Shown in pieces: positions 45,599 through 53,889 of a DNA stretch of 64,000 nt; positions within the stretch are counted from its first letter, which is position 1; each line of letters begins with the position of its first letter. Origin of the DNA: a virus. The stretch lies in the IMG/VR virus record IMGVR_UViG_3300037325_000137, positions 1 through 64,000 of that record; one strand, 5' to 3'. The position numbers and the translations under genes are program-made. Under the pieces are notes generated by a model that saw nothing but the letters and a program-made list of their open reading frames with translations, searched no databases and was not told the DNA's origin.

Positions 45599-45991
45599 TT
45601 AATAGTTGTCTCGGATTAGGTTGAGCATATATGATTTACTTATGTTAAAACTCTTTCCTTTAGACACCCATTTGATGAATTTTGTTTCAGATCTGTTTCC
45701 TTGGTTAGAAACAATTTTTTGTGGATTTGTTTGAACTTTAAAGAAACTAAGGTCTTTATGCTCTTCTGACGCCTTACCATCTATTTCTACAACTCCTATA
45801 TCCATGAGTTCAGATAGCCTTGCTGTAACTGTTTGATGCTTCATTTTAAGAACATCACATATAGAATCTTTGTTAGGGGAAGTTAAATATTTATTGTTTA
45901 CATCTATAAACTTATAGATTCTAATAGCATCTGTTTCTTTTTTACCGCTTTCAATTTGATTCTTAAAAGCTTTATATGATTTTTCACTCAT
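45599..45991 (-). CDS. Winged-helix DNA-binding protein
   Basis: Within 130 residues, ICDVLKMKHQTVTARLSELM followed by DIGVVEIDG reads as a winged helix (recognition helix and wing). It is likely a regulator or replication accessory. It is closely spaced with the gene upstream. Confidence 0.6.
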   Translation of the reverse strand: MSEKSYKAFKNQIESGKKETDAIRIYKFIDVNNKYLTSPNKDSICDVLKMKHQTVTARLSELMDIGVVEIDGKASEEHKDLSFFKVQTNPQKIVSNQGNRSETKFIKWVSKGKSFNISKSYMLNLIRDNY

Positions 45992-45994
45992 GGC

Positions 45995-46228
45995 TTATGG
46001 TTCTTTAGTTGTTTTCTTATATTCATTAACAAATCGTTGAGACTCAAATATAATTTCGTCCATTTCTTCGCAAGTCAATGTTAAACTATGTTCTTGACTC
46101 ATGAAGTTAAAAAAATTTTGATATTGACTTGAGTGCCTTTGCCTGTCCATTTCTTCATTATATTGAGCTTCTGCTTCTCCTTGTGCTTGATTGTAAGCGT
46201 TGTATTCATCTTCGCTGCTATGGTTCAT
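45995..46228 (-). CDS. Hypothetical acidic protein
   Basis: The 77 residues are rich in Glu, Gln and Tyr (MNHSSEDEYNAYNQAQGEAE...). No family is recognised. It is part of the early operon. Confidence 0.55.
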   Translation of the reverse strand: MNHSSEDEYNAYNQAQGEAEAQYNEEMDRQRHSSQYQNFFNFMSQEHSLTLTCEEMDEIIFESQRFVNEYKKTTKEP

Positions 46229-46237
46229 TGCTTATGG

Positions 46238-46417
46238 TTATTTAGTGAGTTTTATTAGTTCGTTTTTTAAATCCATTGCTGATCTTTTTAATGTTCCGCT
46301 TTCTTTGCATCCTTGAAAAGCATATTCGTCTTTGTTTGCTCTTTTTCTCATTTCACTTAATCTCTCTTGAAATCTATTGATCTCATTCTGTACTGTAATT
46401 AGGTCTTCGTATCTCAT
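46238..46417 (-). CDS. Small coiled-coil protein
   Basis: A 59-residue helical protein (MRYEDLITVQNEINRFQERL...). Its ATG overlaps the stop of the zinc-finger gene upstream (ATGA), so the two are coupled. Confidence 0.55.
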   Translation of the reverse strand: MRYEDLITVQNEINRFQERLSEMRKRANKDEYAFQGCKESGTLKRSAMDLKNELIKLTK

Positions 46418-46560
46418 AGTCTAGTTTTAATAATTTGTTTCATTTTTTGTTTACCTGAGCAATTAGCCCAATGATTACTTATTCCGAATATTCCAGAAGG
46501 TAATATAGCTTCACAAGTTGTGCATCTATATTTATTATCTTCGATTCTTTCAAATTCCAT
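46414..46560 (-). CDS. Small zinc-finger protein
   Basis: The 48 residues carry CTTC, then a His and Cys in NHWANC, a C2HC-like zinc finger, and a basic tail. It sits just after the helicase loader gene in the early operon. Confidence 0.55.
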   Translation of the reverse strand: MEFERIEDNKYRCTTCEAILPSGIFGISNHWANCSGKQKMKQIIKTRL

Positions 46561-46564
46561 ATTT

Positions 46565-47437
46565 TTATTTTCTAAAGGAGTTTCCTTTAAATTGAATTAT
46601 GTTGAACATAGAAAATAAACGATCATAAACTCTACCACCGTATCTATTTTCAAATTGTGCTAATCCAGAATCTAGATTACCAACTTCACCATCTATAAAA
46701 TTGCAGTTTATATGAGTGATTAATTTCTTGTCATATCTTCTTTCAATAATATCTTTAAACACATCGACCTTACCATAATTACTTGCTACCTTTTCTGTAA
46801 GTACATCATCAAAACACCTTTTACCTCTTAGGTATTTAGTGTCAAATTCTTCTTTTTCATCATTTTTAGTAGATTCAAACTCATGGACTACATCATTTGC
46901 TGAAAACAATTTAAAAGTGTTTGTAGTACCTATCAAGCATTTATCCAATGCTCTCATAATAGAACTCTTGCCATTACCGTACCCACCAATAATCAACATA
47001 CCTTTTTCTAAACTTGGTTGTGATAATTCCGTTAGGTTATCGCATAGTTTAAATTTTTCAAAATTATCGGATAGATAATAAAGCAAAGGTTCAATGTTTT
47101 TAACTGTGTCTTGATTGCTATAATTAAAATCGCAACCGTTCTGTTCTTTGTAAACCTTTAAAAAGTATTTCCATATTTGACTTGAAGTAGGTATTATCTC
47201 CTTAAGTTCCTCTTTCGGTTCTCTTACTGATTTCAGATACTCTATGCGTTTAGATTCTGCTTCTGGACTCAATGCCCTTGTTTCATCAAACTCTTCTATA
47301 GATTTTAATGCACTACCAACCGTTTCGTTAGGAAATTCCTTAGAGAACATGTCAAGCTGGTTTTCGCTAAGGTTTAATAGATCATACTTTTTTAAAGCAT
47401 TGTATTTATTAAAGCCTATTTTATTTATTTCCATCAT
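46565..47437 (-). CDS. DnaC-like helicase loader
   Basis: A 290-residue AAA+ ATPase. Walker A is GGYGNGKSS at residues 151-159 and Walker B is CFDDVL. Loader ATPases of this kind bring the host replicative helicase to the phage origin together with an O-type initiator, and the gene for such an initiator lies immediately upstream, overlapping by four bases. The N-terminal 80 residues may bind helicase or initiator. Confidence 0.78.
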   Translation of the reverse strand: MMEINKIGFNKYNALKKYDLLNLSENQLDMFSKEFPNETVGSALKSIEEFDETRALSPEAESKRIEYLKSVREPKEELKEIIPTSSQIWKYFLKVYKEQNGCDFNYSNQDTVKNIEPLLYYLSDNFEKFKLCDNLTELSQPSLEKGMLIIGGYGNGKSSIMRALDKCLIGTTNTFKLFSANDVVHEFESTKNDEKEEFDTKYLRGKRCFDDVLTEKVASNYGKVDVFKDIIERRYDKKLITHINCNFIDGEVGNLDSGLAQFENRYGGRVYDRLFSMFNIIQFKGNSFRK

Positions 47438-48267
47438 TGTGTTTGTCTTGGTGGTCGGTTTCCTAAAACTTTTTTAGTGGTACTATTTTTATCTGATCTA
47501 ACTATTATTTCATCTTCCCAAGATTTGTTATTAAAAAATGTTTGTGGGTCTTTTCTAAATTGCTTGTCGGGTTGACTTTTTATATAATCTAAAACGTAAG
47601 TCATTATATTTTCTTTATCACTTTGCTTTAATGTATTCCATTTCTTCTGTGCTTTTTCTTTACCTACTTTTTTGTCATAGGTTTCCCAAAAATTTTTAAA
47701 GGTTGGATAAACATTTTCCTCTACTTCATTATCAACTTCTACAGCATCAATTTTAGATTTTGATAAATCTTGCTCATTAAAAATTATTTCTAATTTTTTA
47801 TAAAGTTTGAATAAGAGTTTATTAGTTTGATTGTTTATTAGTTTACTAGTTTGATTGTTTATTAGTTTATATATGATCGCAGAACCTGACTCGATACCTA
47901 TACCACTACCTATACCACTACCTGTATCAGTACTTGTGTAGAACTCTGTCATCACATTGTCACTACCTGTATCAAATATGCACAGGTTAACAACACTCCC
48001 TATTAGTGGGTTGTAACTAGGTATATACTTTATCATACCGTTTTTATCTAACTCCTTCAAACACTTTAGATAGGTGTTGTTTGATCCTATTTTAGATAAC
48101 AGCATTACATCGTTTCTGTTGATTGAAAGCTCTAAAGGAAACCCAGCATTATTCCATAATAAAAAAAGTGCATTATATAAACTTATATGTGTAGGGTTTA
48201 ATTTTAATTTCCCCATTTCTATGTTTGCATTTTTATGCTGATTTATATAATTAACTTTCTGTTTCAT
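47434..48267 (-). CDS. Replication initiator (lambda O / DnaD-like)
   Basis: Residues 15-90 form a winged-helix domain (LNPTHISLYNALFLLWNNAG...GSNNTYLKCLKELDKNGMI) typical of phage initiators. The C-terminal 60 residues (FWETYDKKVGKEKAQKKWNT...) resemble a DnaD/DnaB2-type helicase-interaction segment. The linker is repetitive: SGIGSGIGIES and KLINNQT repeats, encoded by iteron-like DNA. It is coupled by ATGA to a ribbon-helix-helix gene upstream and to the loader downstream. Confidence 0.75.
   Translation of the reverse strand: MKQKVNYINQHKNANIEMGKLKLNPTHISLYNALFLLWNNAGFPLELSINRNDVMLLSKIGSNNTYLKCLKELDKNGMIKYIPSYNPLIGSVVNLCIFDTGSDNVMTEFYTSTDTGSGIGSGIGIESGSAIIYKLINNQTSKLINNQTNKLLFKLYKKLEIIFNEQDLSKSKIDAVEVDNEVEENVYPTFKNFWETYDKKVGKEKAQKKWNTLKQSDKENIMTYVLDYIKSQPDKQFRKDPQTFFNNKSWEDEIIVRSDKNSTTKKVLGNRPPRQTQ
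47818..47942. repeat. Iteron-like repeats, candidate phage replication origin
   Basis: Two repeat families lie inside the initiator gene: three copies starting TTTATTAGTTT (47818, 47834, 47858), and four 12-bp units based on TACCTATACCAC (47895, 47907, 47919, 47931). In lambdoid phages the origin consists of iterons plus an AT-rich stretch within gene O. The same layout is seen here. Confidence 0.6.
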
Positions 48268-48401
48268 TTTTTATCAATTTTCTCTTGTACGGCTAATCTG
48301 ATATATGCAGAAATAGATAGTTCTAATTTTTCAGAAGCAATATCTAAATCATCTTTTAAAGATTCAGACATCTTGAAAATTACTCTCTTAGTTTTTTTCA
48401 T
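48264..48401 (-). CDS. Ribbon-helix-helix regulator
   Basis: The 45 residues (MKKTKRVIFKMSESLKDDLD then IASEKLELSISAYIRLAVQE) fit the Arc/CopG fold: a short beta strand followed by two helices. Its stop overlaps the initiator start. A 7-bp inverted repeat lies 20 bases upstream next to a -7 box, suggesting it represses its own operon and so controls replication. Confidence 0.7.
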   Translation of the reverse strand: MKKTKRVIFKMSESLKDDLDIASEKLELSISAYIRLAVQEKIDKK

Positions 48402-48405
48402 TATT

Positions 48406-48440
48406 CAAATATATATAAACGTATGCAATAAAGGCATACG
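48406..48440 (-). promoter_or_regulatory. Promoter -7 box and operator of the replication operon
   Basis: On the minus strand TATATTTG (48406-48413) lies just before the regulator ATG. CGTATGC (48420-48426) and GCATACG (48434-48440) form a perfect 7-bp inverted repeat overlapping the expected promoter. This is a plausible binding site for the adjacent ribbon-helix-helix protein. Confidence 0.6.
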
Positions 48441-48554
48441 AAAGTTAATTATTATTAATTTATTTTTTAGGCTGGATCAATTTACTATGAGTCATTTGAT
48501 CAAGTATGTTTTACCAATCGCAGTAGGCTGTGAACGATTTTTTATTCAAAGCCA

Positions 48555-48758
48555 TTATTGTGAGTTTAGAATTTTAATGATAGCATCTATAACGTATTCT
48601 TCACGTAAGAATGATTCTTGATAATCATTTACTTCCCACCTATCTTCAATTACCTTTACTTTATATTGTGCATTTTGTGAAATAAAGCATCCTATTTTAC
48701 TTCTTTGGTCTGGTGTTGCGTTAATCCCTTCTGTTTCTAGATACTCTTTTAGTGTCAT
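48555..48758 (-). CDS. Small hypothetical early protein
   Basis: From MTLKEYLETEGINATPDQRS the frame has 67 residues; a longer frame to 48806 runs through a structured leader and is less likely. No family is recognised. It is preceded by a potential RNA hairpin and a -7 box. Confidence 0.55.
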   Translation of the reverse strand: MTLKEYLETEGINATPDQRSKIGCFISQNAQYKVKVIEDRWEVNDYQESFLREEYVIDAIIKILNSQ

Positions 48759-48792
48759 AATTTTACATAAAAAAACCCTTAAATAATCAGCT

Positions 48793-48856
48793 TTCGGGAG
48801 CATCATATTTAAAGGAATTTTTTAATGTGTTTCAATGCTATTAATCGTTTCCCGAA
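48793..48856 (-). ncRNA. Candidate structured leader RNA
   Basis: TTCGGGA (48793-48799) pairs with TCCCGAA (48850-48856), and AGCAT with ATGCT inside. The structure lies between a -7 box (48879-48886) and the small gene starting at 48758. It could be a regulatory leader; it does not match a riboswitch I know. Confidence 0.35.
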
Positions 48857-48878
48857 TCGAACCTTAATAACTTATAAG

Positions 48879-48886
48879 CAAATGTA
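48879..48886 (-). promoter_or_regulatory. -7 box upstream of the structured leader
   Basis: TACATTTG on the minus strand fits TAnnTTTG and lies just after the stop of the 123-residue gene. A -33 TTG is not visible. Confidence 0.35.
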
Positions 48887-48892
48887 ACGTAA

Positions 48893-49264
48893 TTATTTAT
48901 TATTAGAGTTGTTTTTATTGTGAATTTTATCGCTAATACCTTTAATGCTTTTAGGATCTATATCGTAAGCCATAATAATTTCTTGAATAACGGTAAAGTC
49001 ATTAAACAATTTTTTATGAATACAAGCTTCAATAAAAGATATAGAGTTATGAGATAGTTTATTGCTAACATCATTATCATCTATGTTTTCTATCTTATCG
49101 TAGTATTCTTTTTCTACTTTTTTAAGAGCTTCTATTGCACTCTTGACCTTGTACTTCAAGTCCTTTTTAAATATGCTTGTGTGGCTTACTTCTTCTAGGT
49201 AGTGTAAAGCTACAAAGGATGATATTATTGCACCAGAAGCTTGCTCTAAATCTTTTTTATTCAT
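48893..49264 (-). CDS. Hypothetical early protein
   Basis: A 123-residue helical protein (MNKKDLEQASGAIISSFVAL...). No family is recognised. It ends Asn/Lys-rich. It is part of the recombination and early operon. Confidence 0.6.
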   Translation of the reverse strand: MNKKDLEQASGAIISSFVALHYLEEVSHTSIFKKDLKYKVKSAIEALKKVEKEYYDKIENIDDNDVSNKLSHNSISFIEACIHKKLFNDFTVIQEIIMAYDIDPKSIKGISDKIHNKNNSNNK

Positions 49265-49296
49265 TTTTTTTATTTGTTCCGTTGTAAAATGTTATT

Positions 49297-49689
49297 TTAA
49301 ATATTAGTTTCATTCTCTATTTTATTAAATTTATCAATTCCCTTTTGGAGTTTTTTTATACTTTCTTTATGTGTAGAAATATCAGATTCATACTTTGTTC
49401 TTATTACTTTAAAGAAGTCCTCTAAAGCTTTTTGTTTTTGACTAACATCTATAATTAAACAGTAATTAAAAGCGCAGTAGTAGTTATCATTTTTACAGTA
49501 ATAAGTCCACGTTTCTTTTTTTATACTGTGAGTTCCTTTAAAAAATCTGCATTCATCAAAGTATTCTATATTAACACTAATATCAGGTTCTTTAGTAGTA
49601 TCAAATCTTTCGTATTTTAAGAAACTTACCGTTTGTTTAGTTGTAATAAGTATTACTTCTTTTTTTATTGTTTCAGCTTTTTTAGACAT
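49297..49689 (-). CDS. Hypothetical early protein
   Basis: A 130-residue protein. The first half is beta-type with aromatic residues (TWTYYCKNDNYYCAFNYCL), the second a charged coiled coil. No family is recognised. Confidence 0.6.
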   Translation of the reverse strand: MSKKAETIKKEVILITTKQTVSFLKYERFDTTKEPDISVNIEYFDECRFFKGTHSIKKETWTYYCKNDNYYCAFNYCLIIDVSQKQKALEDFFKVIRTKYESDISTHKESIKKLQKGIDKFNKIENETNI

Positions 49690-49707
49690 AATTTTTGTTT
49701 TTATTTA

Positions 49708-49941
49708 TTAATATGTTTTTATTTCTGTTCCTATTCTTTCAAAAGACTCTCTAATATTAGCTCTGTGTTGTCTTATCCACTTTCTTAGATAAAACTCTTC
49801 ATTTTCCGTTAATTGAGAAACCCCTACAATGCCTTTATTGGTTTTCTGTAAGGTTATCTCTTTATTGTCGGATCTGATTATGTAGAACGTTCTATTATCG
49901 CTTAAAGAATTGGTTATGTGAAATTCTAGTTGTTTAGCCAT
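49708..49941 (-). CDS. Hypothetical early protein
   Basis: A 77-residue basic protein ending IRQHRANIRESFERIGTEIK. It overlaps the upstream gene by eight bases. No family is recognised. Confidence 0.6.
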   Translation of the reverse strand: MAKQLEFHITNSLSDNRTFYIIRSDNKEITLQKTNKGIVGVSQLTENEEFYLRKWIRQHRANIRESFERIGTEIKTY

Positions 49942-50245
49942 TATTTAAGTTTTTGTAAAAAGAACAATTTATTCCCCCATTAATTATAGAGTAATCAAAA
50001 ATAGATTTTAAATGAAAAAATACAATTATTCTTTTTTCAATTTCTTCATATGTTGATTTTGGTTTTAAAAAACCACATGAAACTAGACCATCTATATCAA
50101 AGGACAAATCAATATACCGTTTTTTGTCTTTTGATTTTAAAGCATTGATCAAGTCGTACATGTCTTGACACCTTTCATAATGTTCTAATTGCTCTAATTT
50201 ATTTAGATGTTGTTCGCATTGAAGTATGTATTGATTTATTGTCAT
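49934..50245 (-). CDS. Hypothetical early protein
   Basis: A 103-residue protein (MTINQYILQCEQHLNKLEQL...) sharing one base with the NinB-like gene upstream. Several Tyr and Cys residues are present but no motif is recognised. Confidence 0.6.
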   Translation of the reverse strand: MTINQYILQCEQHLNKLEQLEHYERCQDMYDLINALKSKDKKRYIDLSFDIDGLVSCGFLKPKSTYEEIEKRIIVFFHLKSIFDYSIINGGINCSFYKNLNNG

Positions 50246-50691
50246 TATTCAAAACCTATTTTAACTTGTTTTTTTGGTAAAGGAACTTCTACGTTGAAGT
50301 ATTCCAAGATGAACTCTCTGCATCTTGTGTGGTAAGTTTCTTGTTGCTTAGTGTTGTTTGCACTAGACCTTCTTACTTTTCTAAGAATCTCGCCTGTAGC
50401 TTCATTTACTAACTCTTCGTAATTAAAGTTAGATAAAAGAAATTCATGAGTTTCTGATTTACTCCATATCTCTCCCCATTCATTTTTTATGCAATTCTGC
50501 ATGATTGGAATTATAACTGGAAAGTAATACCCTAACTGCTTATTGCTTTTTTCATTCCTTTTTTTATGAAATGTTATGTGTATTAAACAATCATCCCATG
50601 CGCTACAAAAGCCTTTGATAACATCTAAGTTAGTAGTAAACTTACCGTTTTTAAGCCATGTAGTTAACTCAATTTTATTTGGTGCTTTCAT
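50245..50691 (-). CDS. NinB-like recombination-associated protein
   Basis: Of 148 residues, IHITFHKKRNEKSNKQLGYY and the Trp-containing WSKSETHEFLLSNF block resemble NinB/Orf-type phage proteins, which bind ssDNA and assist recombinases. Neighbouring genes encode ERF annealing protein, nuclease and ATPase, consistent with this. The similarity is weak and judged by eye. Confidence 0.45.
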   Translation of the reverse strand: MKAPNKIELTTWLKNGKFTTNLDVIKGFCSAWDDCLIHITFHKKRNEKSNKQLGYYFPVIIPIMQNCIKNEWGEIWSKSETHEFLLSNFNYEELVNEATGEILRKVRRSSANNTKQQETYHTRCREFILEYFNVEVPLPKKQVKIGFE

Positions 50692-50950
50692 CTATAAATT
50701 TTTGATTAATTTCAAATAGATCACATATACCTTTGCATAGTTTTGATCTTCTCCAAGCGCACACAAATAAATACTCTTTTACAATTTTATCTTTAGAGTT
50801 TTCTTTTTTTATATCTCTTGTCATCGGATCATGCCCTTTACTACTAGGGCATTTATTACAACATGATTTGTGTATTTGTGTATTTCTATTAGGGAACAAA
50901 ACATCTAGCTCTTGCTCTTTTTGTAAAAAGCTTTCTATTTCAGTATTCAC
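50675..50950 (-). CDS. Cys-rich putative zinc-binding protein
   Basis: The 91 residues contain CCNKCPSS and CAWRRSKLCKGICDL, seven Cys in all, suggesting a metal site. It overlaps the next gene by 17 bases. Function is unknown. Confidence 0.6.
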   Translation of the reverse strand: MNTEIESFLQKEQELDVLFPNRNTQIHKSCCNKCPSSKGHDPMTRDIKKENSKDKIVKEYLFVCAWRRSKLCKGICDLFEINQKFIDESTK

Positions 50951-51306
50951 GACTCCAAAGTATTTACATCTATTGCTAGTCCTTTTTCTATTAATCCGAA
51001 GACGTCGAAGTGGTTTTTAAATAAAAGTTCAATTTTATAATATGCGTTTAGCTGAATTAATGATAATGATTTATATTCATAATCAATAGGCTCACCATGT
51101 TCATCTTTTACATTGGAATTTATCAAATCAGATAAAGGTCTTAGTATTGGTTTAAATATAGTTGCTGACTTTAAAAAATAATCTGAAAATAATTGATTAC
51201 TTAATTTTTTTATAGTATTTACTTTATAATTCCTGTTTGTATTTATGATCTTAATATTTACATCGTATGGTAAATAAGGCGCTAAGTGTTTTAATTCTAG
51301 TTTCAT
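50947..51306 (-). CDS. Hypothetical protein, paralogue of the upstream gene
   Basis: A 119-residue protein ending DVFGLIEKGLAIDVNTLES. The upstream protein ends DLFGLIEKGLATDIKQTL and has a similar LKPLSDL/LNPLSDF core, so the two arose by duplication. This family is widespread in Bacteroidota phages; its role is unknown. Confidence 0.65.
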   Translation of the reverse strand: MKLELKHLAPYLPYDVNIKIINTNRNYKVNTIKKLSNQLFSDYFLKSATIFKPILRPLSDLINSNVKDEHGEPIDYEYKSLSLIQLNAYYKIELLFKNHFDVFGLIEKGLAIDVNTLES

Positions 51307-51707
51307 AATGTTTGTTTTATATCTGTTGCTAAACCTTTTTCAATTAAGCCGAATAAGTCTGCGTGTTTAGATAATAATTTTATGTAATCGTGATGCAGTA
51401 GGTATCTTATATCAAAGTTTTCAGCATACCAAAATTCACTATGATAACCAGCACTAATCATATCTGAAAAGCTAACCCCATCTACATCTTCGTAAAAATC
51501 AGATAGAGGGTTTAATATTAGTTTAATTTCAGTAGTAGATTTACCTGTGCTACCACCTTCATATGTAAAATGTACCTTACCATTTAAAAAATAAAAACCA
51601 TTAAGTGTAGAGTATTCAATACCTACATAATCAGACTTGTGGTTTAATATTTTTACCTTTATTTTAAAAGGAAGGTATGTTATTATTTGTTTTTCTAGTT
51701 CTGTCAT
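51303..51707 (-). CDS. Hypothetical protein, paralogue of the downstream gene
   Basis: Starting at the ATG MTELEKQIITYLPFKIKV gives 134 residues; a TTG start at 51713 adds two. It shares the C-terminal FGLIEKGLAxD motif with the next gene and overlaps it by four bases. Confidence 0.65.
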   Translation of the reverse strand: MTELEKQIITYLPFKIKVKILNHKSDYVGIEYSTLNGFYFLNGKVHFTYEGGSTGKSTTEIKLILNPLSDFYEDVDGVSFSDMISAGYHSEFWYAENFDIRYLLHHDYIKLLSKHADLFGLIEKGLATDIKQTL

Positions 51708-51709
51708 GA

Positions 51710-51829
51710 TCAATTGTTTTTTTCATATCCATCACATACTTGACAATAGATAGGTGTTTTGTGATAAGGGCAATAATCCACTATTCCGTTATCGCAATGT
51801 GGATTATCACACTCTTGTTTTTTATTCAT
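51710..51829 (-). CDS. Small zinc-ribbon protein
   Basis: A 39-residue frame with C-x4-HC, CPYHK and CQVC motifs (MNKKQECDNPHCDNGIVDYC...). It overlaps the end of the ATPase gene by eight bases. A treble-clef or zinc-ribbon fold is likely. Confidence 0.6.
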   Translation of the reverse strand: MNKKQECDNPHCDNGIVDYCPYHKTPIYCQVCDGYEKNN

Positions 51830-53129
51830 TTATGATTTCGTAAGTAATATCACCACCTTCCCAATCTGGCTTTTCTACAAGTAGTTGATAGCCATTTTCA
51901 GTAGACCAAGACAAAACTTCATTTAAAGAGTTTTTATCTAAGAAGCTACAATCAAAATGCAAAGCTTTTATATCCCCAATAACTAAAGCTCCTAACTTTA
52001 ATGCTGCTATGTATTTAGAGCTTGTAGATATTTGGCTAGTAGATAATGGAAAGCCATTATATAGCAAGTTGTTATCTTCTGAAATAGTAAACTCCTTTGG
52101 CATATTAGCATTGGCAACTAGATTAGCTTTTTGCTCTAGTATTGATTTAAGATTATCCTCATGTAATTGAGTATTAGCTTTAGCTTGTAAACCTTCTTTT
52201 CTCCAATCATTAAATGTTTTAACGTCACTAGAGTAGACGTTATATTTTTCTAGTTTTTTATAAACATCTTCTATTTCTTGATCTATTTCTTGAAGACTAT
52301 TGTAAGCTGGTTGATCTAAACTGGTTAATTGCTTAGTAGGTTTAGGCTCTGGCACTTCTTTAAGTAAGTCCTCCATCCCTTTAAAATCTATAAAAGAACC
52401 TACAACACTTCCTTCATATTCTTTTAGATTCGAAATAGATTTGCTTATAAACTGAATTGATTTTCTAAGTTTTTCTTGAACATCGTTAAACTCTAATGTT
52501 TCTTTTTGATGCTCTTCATTTTCTTTAGTCCATTTGTCTTGTAAATCCTTATTAGACTTGATTAAAGCTTCTTTCTTTTCTTTAACACCATCTAAGTCGG
52601 GTTTGGATCTTTCGATTGGCTTGGTGTAATCGAAAGCTCTTAATCTTTTCAACTCTCTATTGGCATCTGCTCTTAAGTCGTATTGCTCTTTATAATCAGC
52701 ATCTAGTCTAGATGTGTCTACACCTAGAATCTCTAAAACTTTTTCGGTCTGTTTAGTGGACGAGCTGGCTATGAAGTCATCTATGCTAAATTTTTTACCA
52801 AAGTATCTTTCTCCGATAGCCTTTAGTACACCTGTGGTCATTTTGATACCTTCTTTTGTTGTAAAGGTAAAAGACTCTGTTTTTTCCGTAAAGCTCCACT
52901 TAATAACAGATCCGTCAGTAAGTTCCATTTCATTAAAGCCTTTGCTTTCTCCTTCTTTTACAATAACAGGAGGTTTAACAGATTGAAATCTATCTATTAA
53001 GCCTTTTAAAATACTTGACTTACCTTGATTATTTGCAGCAACCATCATTATTGATTGACCATCTAGGATAACTTCTTTTTGAGAAATCGCTTTAAAATTT
53101 TCGACTCTAATTGTTTTGATCTTTGACAT
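51822..53129 (-). CDS. RecF/SbcC-like AAA ATPase
   Basis: The N-terminal MSKIKTIRVENFKAISQKEV followed by MVAANNQGKSSILKGLI is the Walker A region of RecF/SMC-type ATPases. A central coiled coil (about residues 140-330) separates it from a C-terminal lobe with a signature-like STSQISTSSKYIAAL and a degenerate Walker B (ALHFDCSFLD). At 435 residues it is short. It lies directly downstream of a RecB-type nuclease gene and probably forms an end-processing unit with it. Confidence 0.8.
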   Translation of the reverse strand: MSKIKTIRVENFKAISQKEVILDGQSIMMVAANNQGKSSILKGLIDRFQSVKPPVIVKEGESKGFNEMELTDGSVIKWSFTEKTESFTFTTKEGIKMTTGVLKAIGERYFGKKFSIDDFIASSSTKQTEKVLEILGVDTSRLDADYKEQYDLRADANRELKRLRAFDYTKPIERSKPDLDGVKEKKEALIKSNKDLQDKWTKENEEHQKETLEFNDVQEKLRKSIQFISKSISNLKEYEGSVVGSFIDFKGMEDLLKEVPEPKPTKQLTSLDQPAYNSLQEIDQEIEDVYKKLEKYNVYSSDVKTFNDWRKEGLQAKANTQLHEDNLKSILEQKANLVANANMPKEFTISEDNNLLYNGFPLSTSQISTSSKYIAALKLGALVIGDIKALHFDCSFLDKNSLNEVLSWSTENGYQLLVEKPDWEGGDITYEIINE

Positions 53130-53130
53130 T

Positions 53131-53886
53131 TTATTTGTTTTTATAATTTCCGTTTAACATATCAAAACCTTTTAAGTCTTGAACCTCGTAGTGTTTCCAT
53201 TCTTCTTCTAAAACAATACTTATTTTTCTAGTTACAGTCCATCCAGATTTTTCTAGCATCTGTTCTTGAATGCGTAGTTGTAGAGCCAACTTAGATAGTT
53301 TACTAGTGGCAAGGGTTATTTCTTGTGGCAAGTTTTTGAAATTTGTAGTACCATGATCATCAAAATTTACATTTACCTTATAATCAACCAAAATACATTC
53401 TTTTCTATCTTGATCTGTGACAATTAAATTATCAACTAAGGCACAAACATCATTTTCTACATCAGAAACTAAAGATTCTGGAAAGGATTGACCTCTTAAG
53501 CCTAGATTTTTTGCGTAAATAAAAAAGTCTTTTACTATGGCTTTAATAATTGGGTGCTTTATATTAAAACACCTTTCTCCATTCTTTTTTAAGTTACGTC
53601 TATAAAGTAGTTCGTATTCAATTGCTTCATGAATAGCAGTTCCAAAACCTCTAGCAATGTTTCCGCTTAATTCCCAAGCTTTTTCAATAGTTTCTTTTGG
53701 TATTTGCCAATTTACCTCACACCTATCTGCAACCTCTTCTGAATCAAATTCTTCTATATATCGTTTTGAGAACGTAGTAGCACCGCTTAGTATTCTATCT
53801 TTATAAACGTATCTATGATCTATTGGATCAAAGTTTATAATCAAGTCCTCGTTAAAGGACTTGATGTTGTTTTTCTCTAGTAGCAT
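53131..53886 (-). CDS. PD-(D/E)XK nuclease (RecB/Cas4-like)
   Basis: Within 251 residues: FGTAIHEAIEYEL is the conserved His motif, and DNLIVTDQDRKECILVDYKV carries the catalytic Asp...Asp-x-Lys. The fold is that of phage exonucleases paired with annealing proteins. ERF lies a few genes upstream, so the two likely form the phage recombination system, with this enzyme making 3' overhangs. Confidence 0.78.
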   Translation of the reverse strand: MLLEKNNIKSFNEDLIINFDPIDHRYVYKDRILSGATTFSKRYIEEFDSEEVADRCEVNWQIPKETIEKAWELSGNIARGFGTAIHEAIEYELLYRRNLKKNGERCFNIKHPIIKAIVKDFFIYAKNLGLRGQSFPESLVSDVENDVCALVDNLIVTDQDRKECILVDYKVNVNFDDHGTTNFKNLPQEITLATSKLSKLALQLRIQEQMLEKSGWTVTRKISIVLEEEWKHYEVQDLKGFDMLNGNYKNK

Positions 53887-53889
53887 ATC

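Noticed and set aside
48235-48621. Plus-strand frame of 128 residues
   Set aside because: It is the shadow of a ribbon-helix-helix gene, its promoter and part of the next minus-strand gene; its composition is that of a reversed AT-rich strand.
48840-48870. tRNA-like T-arm (GGTTCGATTC on the minus strand)
   Set aside because: The expected acceptor, D and anticodon arms are absent, and the segment fits better as part of a simple leader hairpin.
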